Positions 25,980-34,129 are shown, numbered from the stretch's first letter. The stretch: DNA of 64,000 nt from an uncultured Lachnospiraceae bacterium (GCA_934364805.1 CAKRMH010000017.1:1-64000), one strand, 5' to 3'. A program made the numbers and translations. Notes: generated from the letters alone by a model not told the origin.

Positions 25980-26612
25980 CTATTTGCTTTTTTTATCACG
26001 TGGTTCGCCTGCAGAAGAGGCTTTCTCTGCATTCAATTCGTCAATGGTGCGTTCGATGAGCATTTTTTTGATGTAAACATCGTAACTTAATAGGCAGATG
26101 AAGCTGAACGCATGTAGGAACTTGCGGTCTTCTTCCGGGAACTGGTTAAAGGTATTGTTTGCAATTTTGTATTTCTTGCCGAGATCCTTTAAAAGCTTCT
26201 GAGATTCTTCGTGTTCTAAATTGAATACTTCATTATAGACATCTTCCATATCAAATCCGTCTTTCTTACCGAAATAGTTCTCGGTGATCGGATTTAAGAT
26301 GGACTGGATATCGCTGATGCTAAGTATATTCTTCAGGTAGTAGATAAAGATCAGAGTCAGGACATGCTCCTTGGAATACTTCTTCTTCTCAGGAGGAGGA
26401 AGAAGATCATTCTTGGCATAGTTATTGATCATGGTCTTTGTCAGGATCTTGTCATCCTCGTGGCGTTTGGAAGCCTCTAGCTGGTTGTCCATAAAGGTTG
26501 TGATCTGATCCATATATAAATCGATATTTGGAATATCCTCCGGCTTAACATAGCCAATCGACTGGAGGTTTTTTAAGAGCATCTCCAGAAACTCGTGAAT
26601 ATCATTTGCCAT
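25980..26612 (-). CDS. DUF1836 domain protein
   Basis: A 210-residue soluble protein. The segment TKTMINNYAKNDLLPPPEKKKYSKEHVLTLIFIYYLKNILSI is the signature of DUF1836, which resembles a MerR-like winged helix, so it may bind DNA. A Lys-rich C-terminal tail follows. GAGGTG lies six bases before the ATG at 26612; the GTG at 26621 is less likely. It is divergent from pcrA across about 134 bp. Confidence 0.85.
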   Translation of the reverse strand: MANDIHEFLEMLLKNLQSIGYVKPEDIPNIDLYMDQITTFMDNQLEASKRHEDDKILTKTMINNYAKNDLLPPPEKKKYSKEHVLTLIFIYYLKNILSISDIQSILNPITENYFGKKDGFDMEDVYNEVFNLEHEESQKLLKDLGKKYKIANNTFNQFPEEDRKFLHAFSFICLLSYDVYIKKMLIERTIDELNAEKASSAGEPRDKKSK

Positions 26613-26690
26613 ATTTTTCACCTCATTATCACATTATATAGTAATTAAAACTATATGACAAGGAGAAAAACCATTAATTTTTTCATTTCC

Positions 26691-26732
26691 CGAACATAGT
26701 TTCTGTGTTATACTTACGGAAGTATAATACAG
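26691..26732. promoter_or_regulatory. LexA-like box and palindrome in the pcrA promoter
   Basis: CGAACATAGTTTCT (26691-26704) matches the Gram-positive SOS box CGAAC-N4-GTTYG except in the first base of the right half. Right after it, CTGTGTTATACTT (26703-26715) and 26720-26732 form a 13-bp stem around ACGG that contains a TATACT -10 (26709-26714). SOS control of pcrA is plausible. Confidence 0.5.
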
Positions 26733-26746
26733 AAAGGATTGTGCAG

Positions 26747-29002
26747 ATGAATTTAGAGATGTTAAATGCTCCGCAGAGAGAGGCAGTTGAGTATACGGAA
26801 GGACCGCTTCTGATCCTTGCAGGAGCGGGATCTGGAAAGACAAGAGTGCTGACACACAGAACCGCATATCTGATTGAAGAACTTGGGGTGAATCCATATC
26901 ATATCATGGCGATCACTTTTACCAATAAAGCAGCAGGTGAGATGAGAGAGCGAATTGATGATATGGTCGGATATGGTTCAGAGAGCATCTGGGTGACGAC
27001 ATTCCACAGCACGTGTGTGCGCATTTTAAGGAGATATATTGACCGGCTTGGATATGGAACAAATTTTACAATATATGATGCGGATGACCAGAAAACGCTT
27101 ATGAAGGAGATCTGTAAGCGGCTGGAGATCGATACGAAGATCTATAAGGAAAAGATGTTCCTGAGTGTCATTTCATCGGCAAAGGATGAATTGATTGATC
27201 CGATCGAGTTTACAACACGTGCGGCCGGAGATTATAACAAACGCAGACAGGCAGATGTTTACCGGGAATATCAGGCGGAACTTAAGAAGAATAATGCACT
27301 GGATTTTGATGATCTGATCTTTAAGACGGTTGAGTTATTGAAACTGAATAAAGATGTGCTGGATTCCTATCAGGAAAGATTCCGTTATATTATGGTGGAC
27401 GAGTATCAGGATACGAATACTGCACAGTTCGAACTGATCCGGCTTCTTGCCATGAAATATAAGAATCTTTGTGTGGTAGGTGATGACGACCAGTCGATTT
27501 ATAAATTCCGTGGCGCCAATATTTATAATATACTGAATTTTGAGAAGCATTTTCCGGATGCAAAAGTGATCAAGCTGGAGCAGAATTACCGTTCCACACA
27601 GAATATTCTGGATGCGGCAAACAGCGTGATCGCCAATAACGTCGGTAGAAAAGAGAAGTCTCTTTGGACGGATAATGGAAGAGGCGATAAGATCACATTT
27701 GAGCAGCTGGATTCCGCATATGAAGAAGCGGATTATGTGGCAAGAGATATTGCAGGAAAAGTCCGGAGAGGAGAATATACCTATCAGGACTGCGCTGTGT
27801 TGTACCGCACGAATGCCCAGTCCCGTCTGTTTGAGGAACGTTTTATTAACAGCAACATTCCATATAAGATCGTCGGAGGGGTAAACTTCTATGCGAGAAG
27901 AGAGATCAAGGATCTTCTTGCATATCTGAAAACGATTGATAATGGCCGGGATGATCTTGCGGTAAAGCGGATCATCAATGTTCCAAAGAGGGGAATCGGT
28001 GCAGCATCTCTGGCAAAGGTTTCGGATTATGCAGCGGAAAAAGAGATGGATTTTTATCAGGCATTGCGCTGGGCAGATGAGATTCCGGGAATTGGAAGAG
28101 CAGCAGCAAAGGTGAAACCGTTTGTGCTTTTTATCCAGTCGATGAAAGCAAGGGCGGAGAATGGAAGTATTTCGGAGCTGCTTCAGAAAATTATCGAAGA
28201 GACCGGATATGTAGCGGAATTAGAGGCTGAAGGAACGGATGAAGCACAGAGCAGGATCGAGAATATTGATGAATTTATGTGCAAAGTCGTATCCTATGAG
28301 GAAGGAACCGATGAACCGACATTGAGTGGATTCCTTGAGGAAGTTGCTCTGGTAGCTGATATCGATGGTCTGGATGACAACAGTGATTATGTGGTTCTTA
28401 TGACATTGCACAGTGCGAAGGGACTGGAGTTCCCGAATGTATATCTTGCGGGAATGGAAGACGGACTTTTCCCTAGCTATATGTCGATCACGGCAGACAA
28501 TTCGGATCAGGAGATTGAAGAGGAACGAAGACTGGCATATGTGGGAATCACAAGGGCGAAGGAACATCTGACGATCACATCAGCAAGAATGCGCATGGTA
28601 CGCGGACAGACGCAGTATGGTGCGGTCTCGCGTTTTGTAAAGGAGATTCCGTCAGAGCTTTTAAAGGGCGAGATCTATGAACCGAAGAATTACCGCGATG
28701 AGCCGATGCAGGAAAGTACATATCAGAAAGCAAAAAAGGCATTTCGTTCCACCCCGGTATCCTATGGAAGCAGGACTCCACAGTATACCCCGGTCACAAA
28801 TCAGAGATCCTTTGAGAGCAGCAATACAACAGGCGCTGCATTAAGCTATCAGGTCGGAGACCGTGTGCGTCATATGAAGTTTGGAGATGGCGAAGTTAAG
28901 GCAATCGTGGCTGGCGGACGCGATTATGAAGTGACGGTTGATTTTGATAAAGCGGGCACAAAAAAAATGTTTTCGTCCTTTGCCAAACTGAAAAAAATTT
29001 AA
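26747..29002 (+). CDS. pcrA: ATP-dependent DNA helicase PcrA/UvrD
   Basis: A 751-residue superfamily 1A helicase. Motifs in order: Q motif LNAPQREAV, Walker A AGAGSGKT, Ia ITFTNKAAGEM, II VDEYQDTN, III VGDDDQSIYKFRGA, IV QNYRST, V TLHSAKGLEF, VI EEERRLAYVGITRA. A C-terminal Tudor-like segment (YQVGDRVRHMKFGDGEV) binds RNA polymerase in PcrA. It unwinds DNA 3'-5' in repair and plasmid replication and removes RecA. The ATG at 26747 follows AGAAAGGA; an in-frame ATG at 26705 lies inside the promoter palindrome. Confidence 0.95.
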   Translation: MNLEMLNAPQREAVEYTEGPLLILAGAGSGKTRVLTHRTAYLIEELGVNPYHIMAITFTNKAAGEMRERIDDMVGYGSESIWVTTFHSTCVRILRRYIDRLGYGTNFTIYDADDQKTLMKEICKRLEIDTKIYKEKMFLSVISSAKDELIDPIEFTTRAAGDYNKRRQADVYREYQAELKKNNALDFDDLIFKTVELLKLNKDVLDSYQERFRYIMVDEYQDTNTAQFELIRLLAMKYKNLCVVGDDDQSIYKFRGANIYNILNFEKHFPDAKVIKLEQNYRSTQNILDAANSVIANNVGRKEKSLWTDNGRGDKITFEQLDSAYEEADYVARDIAGKVRRGEYTYQDCAVLYRTNAQSRLFEERFINSNIPYKIVGGVNFYARREIKDLLAYLKTIDNGRDDLAVKRIINVPKRGIGAASLAKVSDYAAEKEMDFYQALRWADEIPGIGRAAAKVKPFVLFIQSMKARAENGSISELLQKIIEETGYVAELEAEGTDEAQSRIENIDEFMCKVVSYEEGTDEPTLSGFLEEVALVADIDGLDDNSDYVVLMTLHSAKGLEFPNVYLAGMEDGLFPSYMSITADNSDQEIEEERRLAYVGITRAKEHLTITSARMRMVRGQTQYGAVSRFVKEIPSELLKGEIYEPKNYRDEPMQESTYQKAKKAFRSTPVSYGSRTPQYTPVTNQRSFESSNTTGAALSYQVGDRVRHMKFGDGEVKAIVAGGRDYEVTVDFDKAGTKKMFSSFAKLKKI

Positions 29003-29143
29003 ATGATATATTTGTAATTTTTCATAGGAAAATTGGGCATTATATGATATAATAACAGTAAATTATTAGTGATGCCGATCACTTTGCTGAATATAATAAC
29101 AGGAGTGAGCCGGAAGCAGACTACGAGAAGGAGTGGTGTTCAT

Positions 29144-29404
29144 ATGAATAAGATGGAAGAGATCTTAAACGCTGCAAAATTAAATGAATTACTCAACAAG
29201 AAAGACGCTGAAGAGAAGAAACCTTCTAAGACAATGATCGTATTTGCAATCATTGGTATTGTTGTAGCAGTTGCTGCAGCTGCTTATGGTATTTATCGTT
29301 TCTTTACACCAGATTATCTGGATGATTTTGAAGACGATTTTGATGATGACTTCGATGACGATTTCTTTGAGGATGAGGATGACGAAGCAGCAGACAAAGA
29401 ATAA
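29144..29404 (+). CDS. Small single-pass membrane protein with acidic C-terminus
   Basis: An 86-residue protein with a charged amphipathic N-terminus (MNKMEEILNAAKLNELLNKK), one transmembrane helix (about residues 29-50) and a tail made almost only of Asp, Glu and Phe. No known domain is seen. It follows pcrA after about 140 bp and may be co-transcribed. The ATG at 29144 follows AGAAGGAG; the frame opens earlier but without a site. Function unknown. Confidence 0.7.
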   Translation: MNKMEEILNAAKLNELLNKKDAEEKKPSKTMIVFAIIGIVVAVAAAAYGIYRFFTPDYLDDFEDDFDDDFDDDFFEDEDDEAADKE

Positions 29405-29467
29405 TCGCTACAGAAAGTTGTAACGAGACAGGGTCCGCGAAGCGGATGCAACGAAATAGAAATGACG

Positions 29468-29497
29468 CAGGGGCTGCAGGAATGTAGCCCTTGTTTT
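29468..29497 (+). terminator. Terminator-like hairpin
   Basis: CAGGGGCTGCA pairs with TGTAGCCCTTG (two G-U pairs) and is followed by TTTT. It ends the small membrane-protein transcript. Confidence 0.6.
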
Positions 29498-29505
29498 ATG
29501 TATCG

Positions 29506-29619
29506 TGCGCATAGATATCAGCCGAAGGCATCATGTGCGCAGCAGATATAATGAGCATAGCGAATTATATCACGCGCGAATGCGCATAGATATCAGCCGA
29601 AGGCATCATGTGCGCAGCA
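29506..29619. repeat. Two 39-bp direct repeats, 75-bp period
   Basis: 29506-29544 and 29581-29619 are identical (TGCGCATAGATATCAGCCGA and onward). The second copy extends into a 9-bp perfect hairpin (29605-29625). Between the copies lies the palindrome at 29545-29571. No coding potential is seen. Confidence 0.8.
29545..29571. repeat. Dispersed intergenic palindrome, copy 1
   Basis: GATATAAT and ATTATATC form 8-bp arms around an 11-base loop. The 27-bp unit recurs in reverse orientation at 48258-48284 with one base changed. Confidence 0.75.
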
Positions 29620-29653
29620 CATGATATAGAACAAGTATGAACAGGGAGAGAAG

Positions 29654-31051
29654 ATGAAAAAAGGACAGATTGCAGAAGGAATTGTAGAACGTGTAGAATT
29701 CCCCAATAAAGGGATTGCATATACCGCAGATGGAGACAGGGTGATCGTCAAGAATACCATTCCGGGACAAAAAGTATCATTTGCAGTGAACAAAGTGCGA
29801 AAGGGAAAGGCGGAAGGACGGTTACTGCAAGTGGTAGAGCCTTCTGCACTGGAGGTGGACTCTGCATGCCCGCATTTTGGAGCCTGTGGAGGATGCATCT
29901 ATCAGACGCTTCCATATGAGGAGCAGTTGAAACTGAAATCCGGACAGGTAAAAAAGCTTATGGATGATGCAATCGATGGAGCATGTGAATATGAATTTCT
30001 GGGCATCAAACCAAGTCCGAAACAGTATGAATACCGGAATAAGATGGAATTTTCATTTGGTGATGAATATAAAGACGGACCGCTTGCTCTGGGGATGCAT
30101 AAAAGAGGCAGCTTCTATGACATCGTGACCGTTACGGACTGTCAGATCGTCGATGCGGATTTTCGCACAGTTTTAAAAGCAACACTGAAATTTTTCCAGG
30201 AGCATGGGCAGAAGTTTTACCATAGACTCAGCCATGAAGGTTATCTTCGCCATCTTCTTGTTCGAAAAGCGGCAAAGACAGGGGAGATACTGATCGACCT
30301 GATCACAACAACACAGGATACCGGAAGCAGTGTAACTGAGGAAGAACTTCTTCAGGCGTGGGCAGACGTTCTTTGTGGACTTTCTTTGGATGGAACGATC
30401 CGTGGAATTCTTCACACCAGAAATGACAGTGTCGCAGATGTTGTCAAGAATGAGGGAACCGACATCCTTTATGGAGAAGATTTCTTTTATGAGGAACTGT
30501 TGGGACTTCGTTTTAAAATCTCGCCGTTTTCTTTCTTCCAGACGAATTCGCTGGGGGCGGAGGTCCTTTACAGCACAGCAAGGGATTTTATTAAAGAGCA
30601 GAATAGCCTGGATGGTAAGACGGTGTTTGATTTGTACAGTGGAACTGGAACAATCGCACAGATGCTTGCACCGGTATGCAAAGAAGTAGTCGGCGTTGAA
30701 ATCGTGGAAGAAGCCGTTGAGGCAGCAAAAGAAAATGCTGCCTTAAACGGACTTTCCAACTGCCGCTTTATTGCGGGAGACGTACTGAAAGTACTGGATG
30801 AAGTTTTGGAAAAACCGGATTACATTGTCCTTGATCCACCGCGTGACGGAATTCATCCAAAGGCAATTACAAAGATCATTGACTATGGAGTGGAGAACAT
30901 GATCTATATCTCATGCAAGCCGACAAGTCTTGCAAGAGATCTTGAAATTTTTCTTGCACATGGTTATACCGTCGGAAAAATCTGCTGTGTCGATATGTTT
31001 GCAGCAACTCCGCACGCAGAAACAATCTGTACATTGCACAAGACGAATTAG
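29654..31051 (+). CDS. rlmD: 23S rRNA (uracil-C5)-methyltransferase, RlmD/RumA family
   Basis: A 465-residue class I methyltransferase. It has an N-terminal TRAM domain (about 1-60); iron-sulfur cysteines Cys72, Cys78 and Cys81 in CPHFGACGGC, plus a later TDC; a SAM-binding motif DLYSGTGTIAQ; and the catalytic DPPRDGIHPKA and YISCKPTSLARDL (Cys nucleophile). It methylates a specific uridine of 23S rRNA; which one cannot be decided from sequence. GGGAGAG precedes the ATG. Its stop overlaps that of the convergent nitroreductase by 4 bp. Confidence 0.92.
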   Translation: MKKGQIAEGIVERVEFPNKGIAYTADGDRVIVKNTIPGQKVSFAVNKVRKGKAEGRLLQVVEPSALEVDSACPHFGACGGCIYQTLPYEEQLKLKSGQVKKLMDDAIDGACEYEFLGIKPSPKQYEYRNKMEFSFGDEYKDGPLALGMHKRGSFYDIVTVTDCQIVDADFRTVLKATLKFFQEHGQKFYHRLSHEGYLRHLLVRKAAKTGEILIDLITTTQDTGSSVTEEELLQAWADVLCGLSLDGTIRGILHTRNDSVADVVKNEGTDILYGEDFFYEELLGLRFKISPFSFFQTNSLGAEVLYSTARDFIKEQNSLDGKTVFDLYSGTGTIAQMLAPVCKEVVGVEIVEEAVEAAKENAALNGLSNCRFIAGDVLKVLDEVLEKPDYIVLDPPRDGIHPKAITKIIDYGVENMIYISCKPTSLARDLEIFLAHGYTVGKICCVDMFAATPHAETICTLHKTN

Positions 31052-31584
31052 TAGAATTTGAGAATATCATCCGGCTGTTTGCGTTTTGGTTTCGCAGGAT
31101 GATCCTTTCCGTAACCGACAGCGATAACAGCCACGATGATCTCAGTTTCAGGGATCTGAAGCATGGTGCGGATCTTGTCTGCGCCACGGATTCCCATTAC
31201 CAGTGTATCCAGACCAAGTTCGGCTGCTTTTAAAAGAAAGTTTTCATTGTGGAGTCCGAGATCATAATATCCCCAGCCGTTTCCACCTTCATTATCTGGT
31301 GTTCCACTCCGGTCAAATCCCGAACGGTTTGCAACAAAGGTTGTAACGACAAGTGCGGCACCGGCGGAGCTGTTTGCGTTGAATTCCGGCAGACATTCTT
31401 TGCGGAACTGTTCTTTTAAGGTGTCGTCCAGAACACAGTAGTATCTTGCGGTCTGGGAGTTCTTCCAGGATGGAGCCTGGATTCCGGCTTCCACGAGTTC
31501 TTTGATCTGCTCTTTGGAAACCGTTTTCTGTTCGTCATAAGATCTGACGCTTCTTCTGGTGTCGAATACAGTTTGTAATTCCAT
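31048..31584 (-). CDS. Nitroreductase-family flavoprotein
   Basis: A 178-residue protein of the FMN-dependent nitroreductase fold. RRSVRSYDEQKTVSKEQIKELVEAGIQAPSWKNSQ at the N-terminus binds the FMN phosphate, and AELGLDTLVMGIRGADKIR and VIAVGYGKDHP are further family motifs. It reduces nitro groups, quinones or other small molecules with NAD(P)H. Its promoter carries a GTTAG-N6-CTAAC repeat shared with the DtxR-adjacent promoter at 41804, which suggests metal or redox control. Confidence 0.88.
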   Translation of the reverse strand: MELQTVFDTRRSVRSYDEQKTVSKEQIKELVEAGIQAPSWKNSQTARYYCVLDDTLKEQFRKECLPEFNANSSAGAALVVTTFVANRSGFDRSGTPDNEGGNGWGYYDLGLHNENFLLKAAELGLDTLVMGIRGADKIRTMLQIPETEIIVAVIAVGYGKDHPAKPKRKQPDDILKFY

Positions 31585-31606
31585 ATGTAATACCTCCCTA
31601 TAAATG

Positions 31607-31654
31607 GTTAGAATAAACTAACAATATAGTATACAATCATATGGAAAATGTCAA
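31607..31654 (-). promoter_or_regulatory. Nitroreductase promoter with DtxR-like inverted repeat
   Basis: On the minus strand TTGACA (31649-31654) and TATACT (31628-31633) form a promoter with a short 15-bp spacer. GTTAG (31607-31611) and CTAAC (31618-31622) form a 5-bp inverted repeat with a 6-bp gap just downstream, in a repressing position. Confidence 0.6.
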
Positions 31655-31682
31655 TTATACATATCAGGAAAAGGAGAACAAT

Positions 31683-32741
31683 ATGGAAAAGGAAACACAG
31701 ACACCACACAAACGTCGTGTCCGTTATAAAGGAAAATATCCAAAAAAATTTGAAGAAAAATATAAAGAACTACAGCCCGAAAAGTATAAAGATACCATTG
31801 AGCATGTAATCAGCAAAGGAAATACACCGGCTGGCATGCATATTTCAATCATGGTCAACGAAATTCTGGATTTTCTTGATATCCAGCCGGGACAGATCGG
31901 TTTTGACGCTACGCTTGGCTATGGAGGACATACCAGGGCGATGCTTGAAAAACTTCAGGGAAATGGGCACATTTATGCGACAGATGTAGATCCGGTAGAA
32001 TCACAGAAGACGAAAAAGCGTCTGGAAGACCAAGGATATGGAGAGGATATTTTAAGTATTCGTCTACAGAATTTCTGCACGATCGATGAGATCGCAAAAG
32101 AGACCGGTGGATTTGATTTTATTCTGGCAGATCTGGGGGTATCCTCAATGCAGATCGATAATCCAAAGCGTGGTTTTTCTTTTAAAGTGGATGGACCTCT
32201 TGATCTCAGACTGAATCAGGAAAAGGGAATCAGTGCGGCAGAGAGACTGGATACGATATCAAGGGAAGAACTTGCTGGAATGCTTTATGAAAATTCGGAT
32301 GAACCCTATTGTGAGGAGCTTGCGAAGGCGATCACGGATGAGATACGGAAAGGAAACCGGATCGATACGACAACAAAGCTGCGGGAAGTCATTGAAAAAA
32401 CACTTGATTTTCTTCCAGAGAAAGAGAAGAAGGACACCATCAAAAAGACCTGTCAGAGGACGTTTCAGGCGCTTCGGATTGATGTTAACCGTGAATTTGA
32501 AGTGTTGTATGAGTTTATGGAGAAGCTTCCGGACGCACTCAGACCAGGTGGAAGAGTGGCAATCCTGACATTCCATTCCGGGGAGGACAAGCTGGTGAAA
32601 CAGGCATTAAAAGCGGGATATAAAGCTGGAATTTATTCCGATTACGCCAAGGATGTGATCCGGCCAACAGCACAGGAGTGTGCGCAGAACGGAAGAGCAC
32701 GCTCTACCAAAATGCGATGGGCAGTCCGCTCTAAGATGTAG
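31683..32741 (+). CDS. rsmH: 16S rRNA m4C1402 methyltransferase
   Basis: A 352-residue RsmH/MraW protein. FDATLGYGGHTRAML is the SAM motif, DFILADLGVSSMQIDNPKRGFSF the catalytic region, and FQALRIDVNREFE and ARSTKMRWAVR are conserved C-terminal segments. An N-terminal extension of about 45 residues, rich in Lys/Arg, is unusual. The frame opens at 31641, but AAAAGGAG precedes the ATG at 31683. It is not in an mraZ-ftsL division cluster here, so it may be a stand-alone second form. It ends about 90 bp before the left site of the invertible segment. Confidence 0.9.
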   Translation: MEKETQTPHKRRVRYKGKYPKKFEEKYKELQPEKYKDTIEHVISKGNTPAGMHISIMVNEILDFLDIQPGQIGFDATLGYGGHTRAMLEKLQGNGHIYATDVDPVESQKTKKRLEDQGYGEDILSIRLQNFCTIDEIAKETGGFDFILADLGVSSMQIDNPKRGFSFKVDGPLDLRLNQEKGISAAERLDTISREELAGMLYENSDEPYCEELAKAITDEIRKGNRIDTTTKLREVIEKTLDFLPEKEKKDTIKKTCQRTFQALRIDVNREFEVLYEFMEKLPDALRPGGRVAILTFHSGEDKLVKQALKAGYKAGIYSDYAKDVIRPTAQECAQNGRARSTKMRWAVRSKM

Positions 32742-32828
32742 TGTGGATCAGGGGAATACAGATAGCATATAGCATCCGGGCTGTGCTGTATGCAGGAAGT
32801 AATAAGTTATATAGAAGAATCAGAAAAC

Positions 32829-32876
32829 AATGAAGCAGAGGTAACACAATGTATATTGTGTTACCTCTGCTTCATT
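32829..32876. repeat. Left inverted site (IRL) of the putative invertible segment
   Basis: A 22-bp perfect palindrome with a 4-bp centre. Its inner 26 bp (32840-32865) are GGTAACACAA, the asymmetric 6-bp spacer TGTATA, and TTGTGTTACC. Paired arms of about ten bases around a short spacer are the layout of tyrosine-recombinase crossover sites. The reverse complement of the right site (33694-33719) matches it at 25 of 26 positions. Confidence 0.8.
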
Positions 32877-32880
32877 TTAT

Positions 32881-32906
32881 ATATCGGCTGTGTGATGAAA
32901 TACTTA
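32881..32906 (-). promoter_or_regulatory. Sigma-28 (flagellar) promoter facing out of the segment
   Basis: On the minus strand GCCGATAT (32881-32888), a perfect SigD/FliA -10 motif, is preceded 14 bp away by TAAG (32903-32906); allowing 15 bp, TTAAGTAT-N11-GCCGATAT matches the enteric consensus TAAAGTTT-N11-GCCGATAA at 13 of 16 positions. The predicted start, near 32874, is inside IRL. In the present orientation it faces the 3' end of rsmH; after inversion it would face csrA-flagellin. Confidence 0.7.
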
Positions 32907-33054
32907 ACCCTTTGTTTTAAAAATTTTTATTTCAAAAAATATGGGGAAATAAGAATAACAAGGGTTGAAAATTCTGGAATTTAAGGAAAACATTTAAAAT
33001 GTAACCAAAAGATATGACAATTTGCCAGAAATTCATTATTTTAAGGAGAAAAAA

Positions 33055-33645
33055 ATGAATACTTCACAGCCAATCAGAACAAAACAGGAACTGGAACAAT
33101 TTATGAATTATTATAAGAAAGTGCAGCCCCATCCAAGAAACCGGCTGCTCATTGTTATGGGCTTAAATACGGCACTTCGTATATCAGATCTTTTATCACT
33201 ACGCTGGCGGGATGTATATGATCCGGGAAGCGGGATATGGAAAGATCATATTTTACTGATCGAAGCCAAAACAGGGAAAGCCTCCAGCATCTATATGAAT
33301 GAGCATATCAAAAATGCGCTTTCTACGTATAAAAAAGAGTGCGCTGCCAAGACAGATCAGCCACTCACCGGACAGGAATATCTGTTTCCGGGAAAAACAA
33401 AGAAACCAATCTCACGGGTGCAGGCATACCGCATTATACGAAAAGCGGCAGAAGCCTGTAATCTTAAGGGCGTGATCAGCCCACATTCTTTAAGAAAAAC
33501 CTTTGGCTACCATGCATGGAAGCAGGGAACATCTCCGGTTCTTCTGATGGATATCTACCATCACTCATCTTACCGAATTACCAAACGATATTTAGGAATT
33601 GAACAGGACGACAGGGACGAGGTATTTCGCAATGTGTGTCTGTAG
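33055..33645 (+). CDS. Minimal FimB-like tyrosine recombinase
   Basis: A 196-residue site-specific recombinase consisting almost only of the catalytic domain, like the FimB/FimE inverters (about 200 aa) and unlike XerCD (about 300 aa). The catalytic set is complete: Arg42 in TALRISDLL, Lys in AKTGKAS, His144 and Arg147 in SPHSLRKTFG, His170 in YHHSS, and nucleophile Tyr179 in KRYLGI. The N-terminal SAM-like core-binding domain is absent. The ATG at 33055 follows AAGGAG; the frame opens at 33022. It lies between two inverted sites and next to csrA-flagellin, which suggests a dedicated phase-variation invertase. A GGGGA/TCCCC hairpin at about 33661-33680 may end its transcript. Confidence 0.85.
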   Translation: MNTSQPIRTKQELEQFMNYYKKVQPHPRNRLLIVMGLNTALRISDLLSLRWRDVYDPGSGIWKDHILLIEAKTGKASSIYMNEHIKNALSTYKKECAAKTDQPLTGQEYLFPGKTKKPISRVQAYRIIRKAAEACNLKGVISPHSLRKTFGYHAWKQGTSPVLLMDIYHHSSYRITKRYLGIEQDDRDEVFRNVCL

Positions 33646-33686
33646 TCACCTTTGTTGTCTGGGGGAAGGAACAATCCCCACATGAA

Positions 33687-33719
33687 AAGCAGAGGTAACA
33701 CAATATACATTATGTTACC
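33687..33719. repeat. Right inverted site (IRR) of the putative invertible segment
   Basis: GGTAACACAA, spacer TATACA, TTATGTTACC at 33694-33719, plus AAGCAGA before it. Read in reverse, these 33 bp match 32840-32872 with a single mismatch, and the spacer becomes TGTATA as in IRL. It lies between the recombinase and csrA. Confidence 0.8.
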
Positions 33720-33801
33720 TGCACATAAATATGACGGCTGGCAATTAAAGCTAGTATACACAGTATTTATGGAAAAATACATCGAAAACAGGGAGGTTCT
33801 T

Positions 33802-34119
33802 ATGCTGAAATTGTCATTAAAACCGGGAGAATATATCGATATCGGTGAGGACATCCGCATTATATTTTCCGGAGGATCGTCAAACAATATTCATCTGCTT
33901 GTCGATGCACCGCGTGAGTACAATATCGCAAGAAGCAGCGCAACCGGTACAAAAGATAAAACGCACTATTATCGCGAGAAAGGGATTTCTGAGGAAGCAC
34001 AAAAGCAGATTGCAGGAATCATAAGACGAGAGAAGCAGGCTGCCTCAGGAGAGGCGGAGCACCCACGCACAGATGCGCCTGGGAAAAAGCGCATTTATAC
34101 CGTAGACAACAGACGGTAA
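33802..34119 (+). CDS. csrA: CsrA-family RNA-binding translational regulator (extended)
   Basis: 105 residues. The N-terminal 45 align with CsrA: MLKLSLKPGEYIDIGEDIRI, then HLLVDAPREYNIARS. Leu4 and Arg44, two key RNA-binding positions, are conserved. The core is divergent (IIFSGGSSNNI), and a charged tail of about 60 residues replaces the usual short end (CsrA is normally 60-75 aa). GGGAGG precedes the ATG; the frame opens earlier. CsrA controls flagellin translation in Bacillus, and here it directly precedes flagellin with a matching leader. fliW, its usual antagonist, is not in the window. Confidence 0.82.
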   Translation: MLKLSLKPGEYIDIGEDIRIIFSGGSSNNIHLLVDAPREYNIARSSATGTKDKTHYYREKGISEEAQKQIAGIIRREKQAASGEAEHPRTDAPGKKRIYTVDNRR

Positions 34120-34129
34120 TAATATCTGG

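Larger units (their letters stand above)
32829..33720. mobile_element. Putative self-inverting segment carrying its own recombinase
   Basis: About 0.85 kb bounded by IRL and IRR in inverted orientation. It contains an outward-facing sigma-28-like promoter at the left end, an AT-rich leader (32907-33054) with no other gene, and the tyrosine recombinase. The intergenic stretch 32742-33054 therefore holds the left site, this promoter and the recombinase leader. Outside on the left is rsmH, on the right csrA and flagellin. Inversion is inferred from site geometry; it is not shown by this single sequence. Confidence 0.65.

Noticed and set aside
29506..29619. CRISPR-like direct repeats
   Set aside because: Only two units, no third repeat, the spacer is a self-complementary palindrome, and no cas genes are present.
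32829..33720. Segment as an integrated element with attL/attR direct repeats
   Set aside because: The sites match better in inverted (1 mismatch) than direct orientation (3 mismatches), and the segment holds no cargo besides the recombinase; inversion fits better, though excision is not fully excluded.
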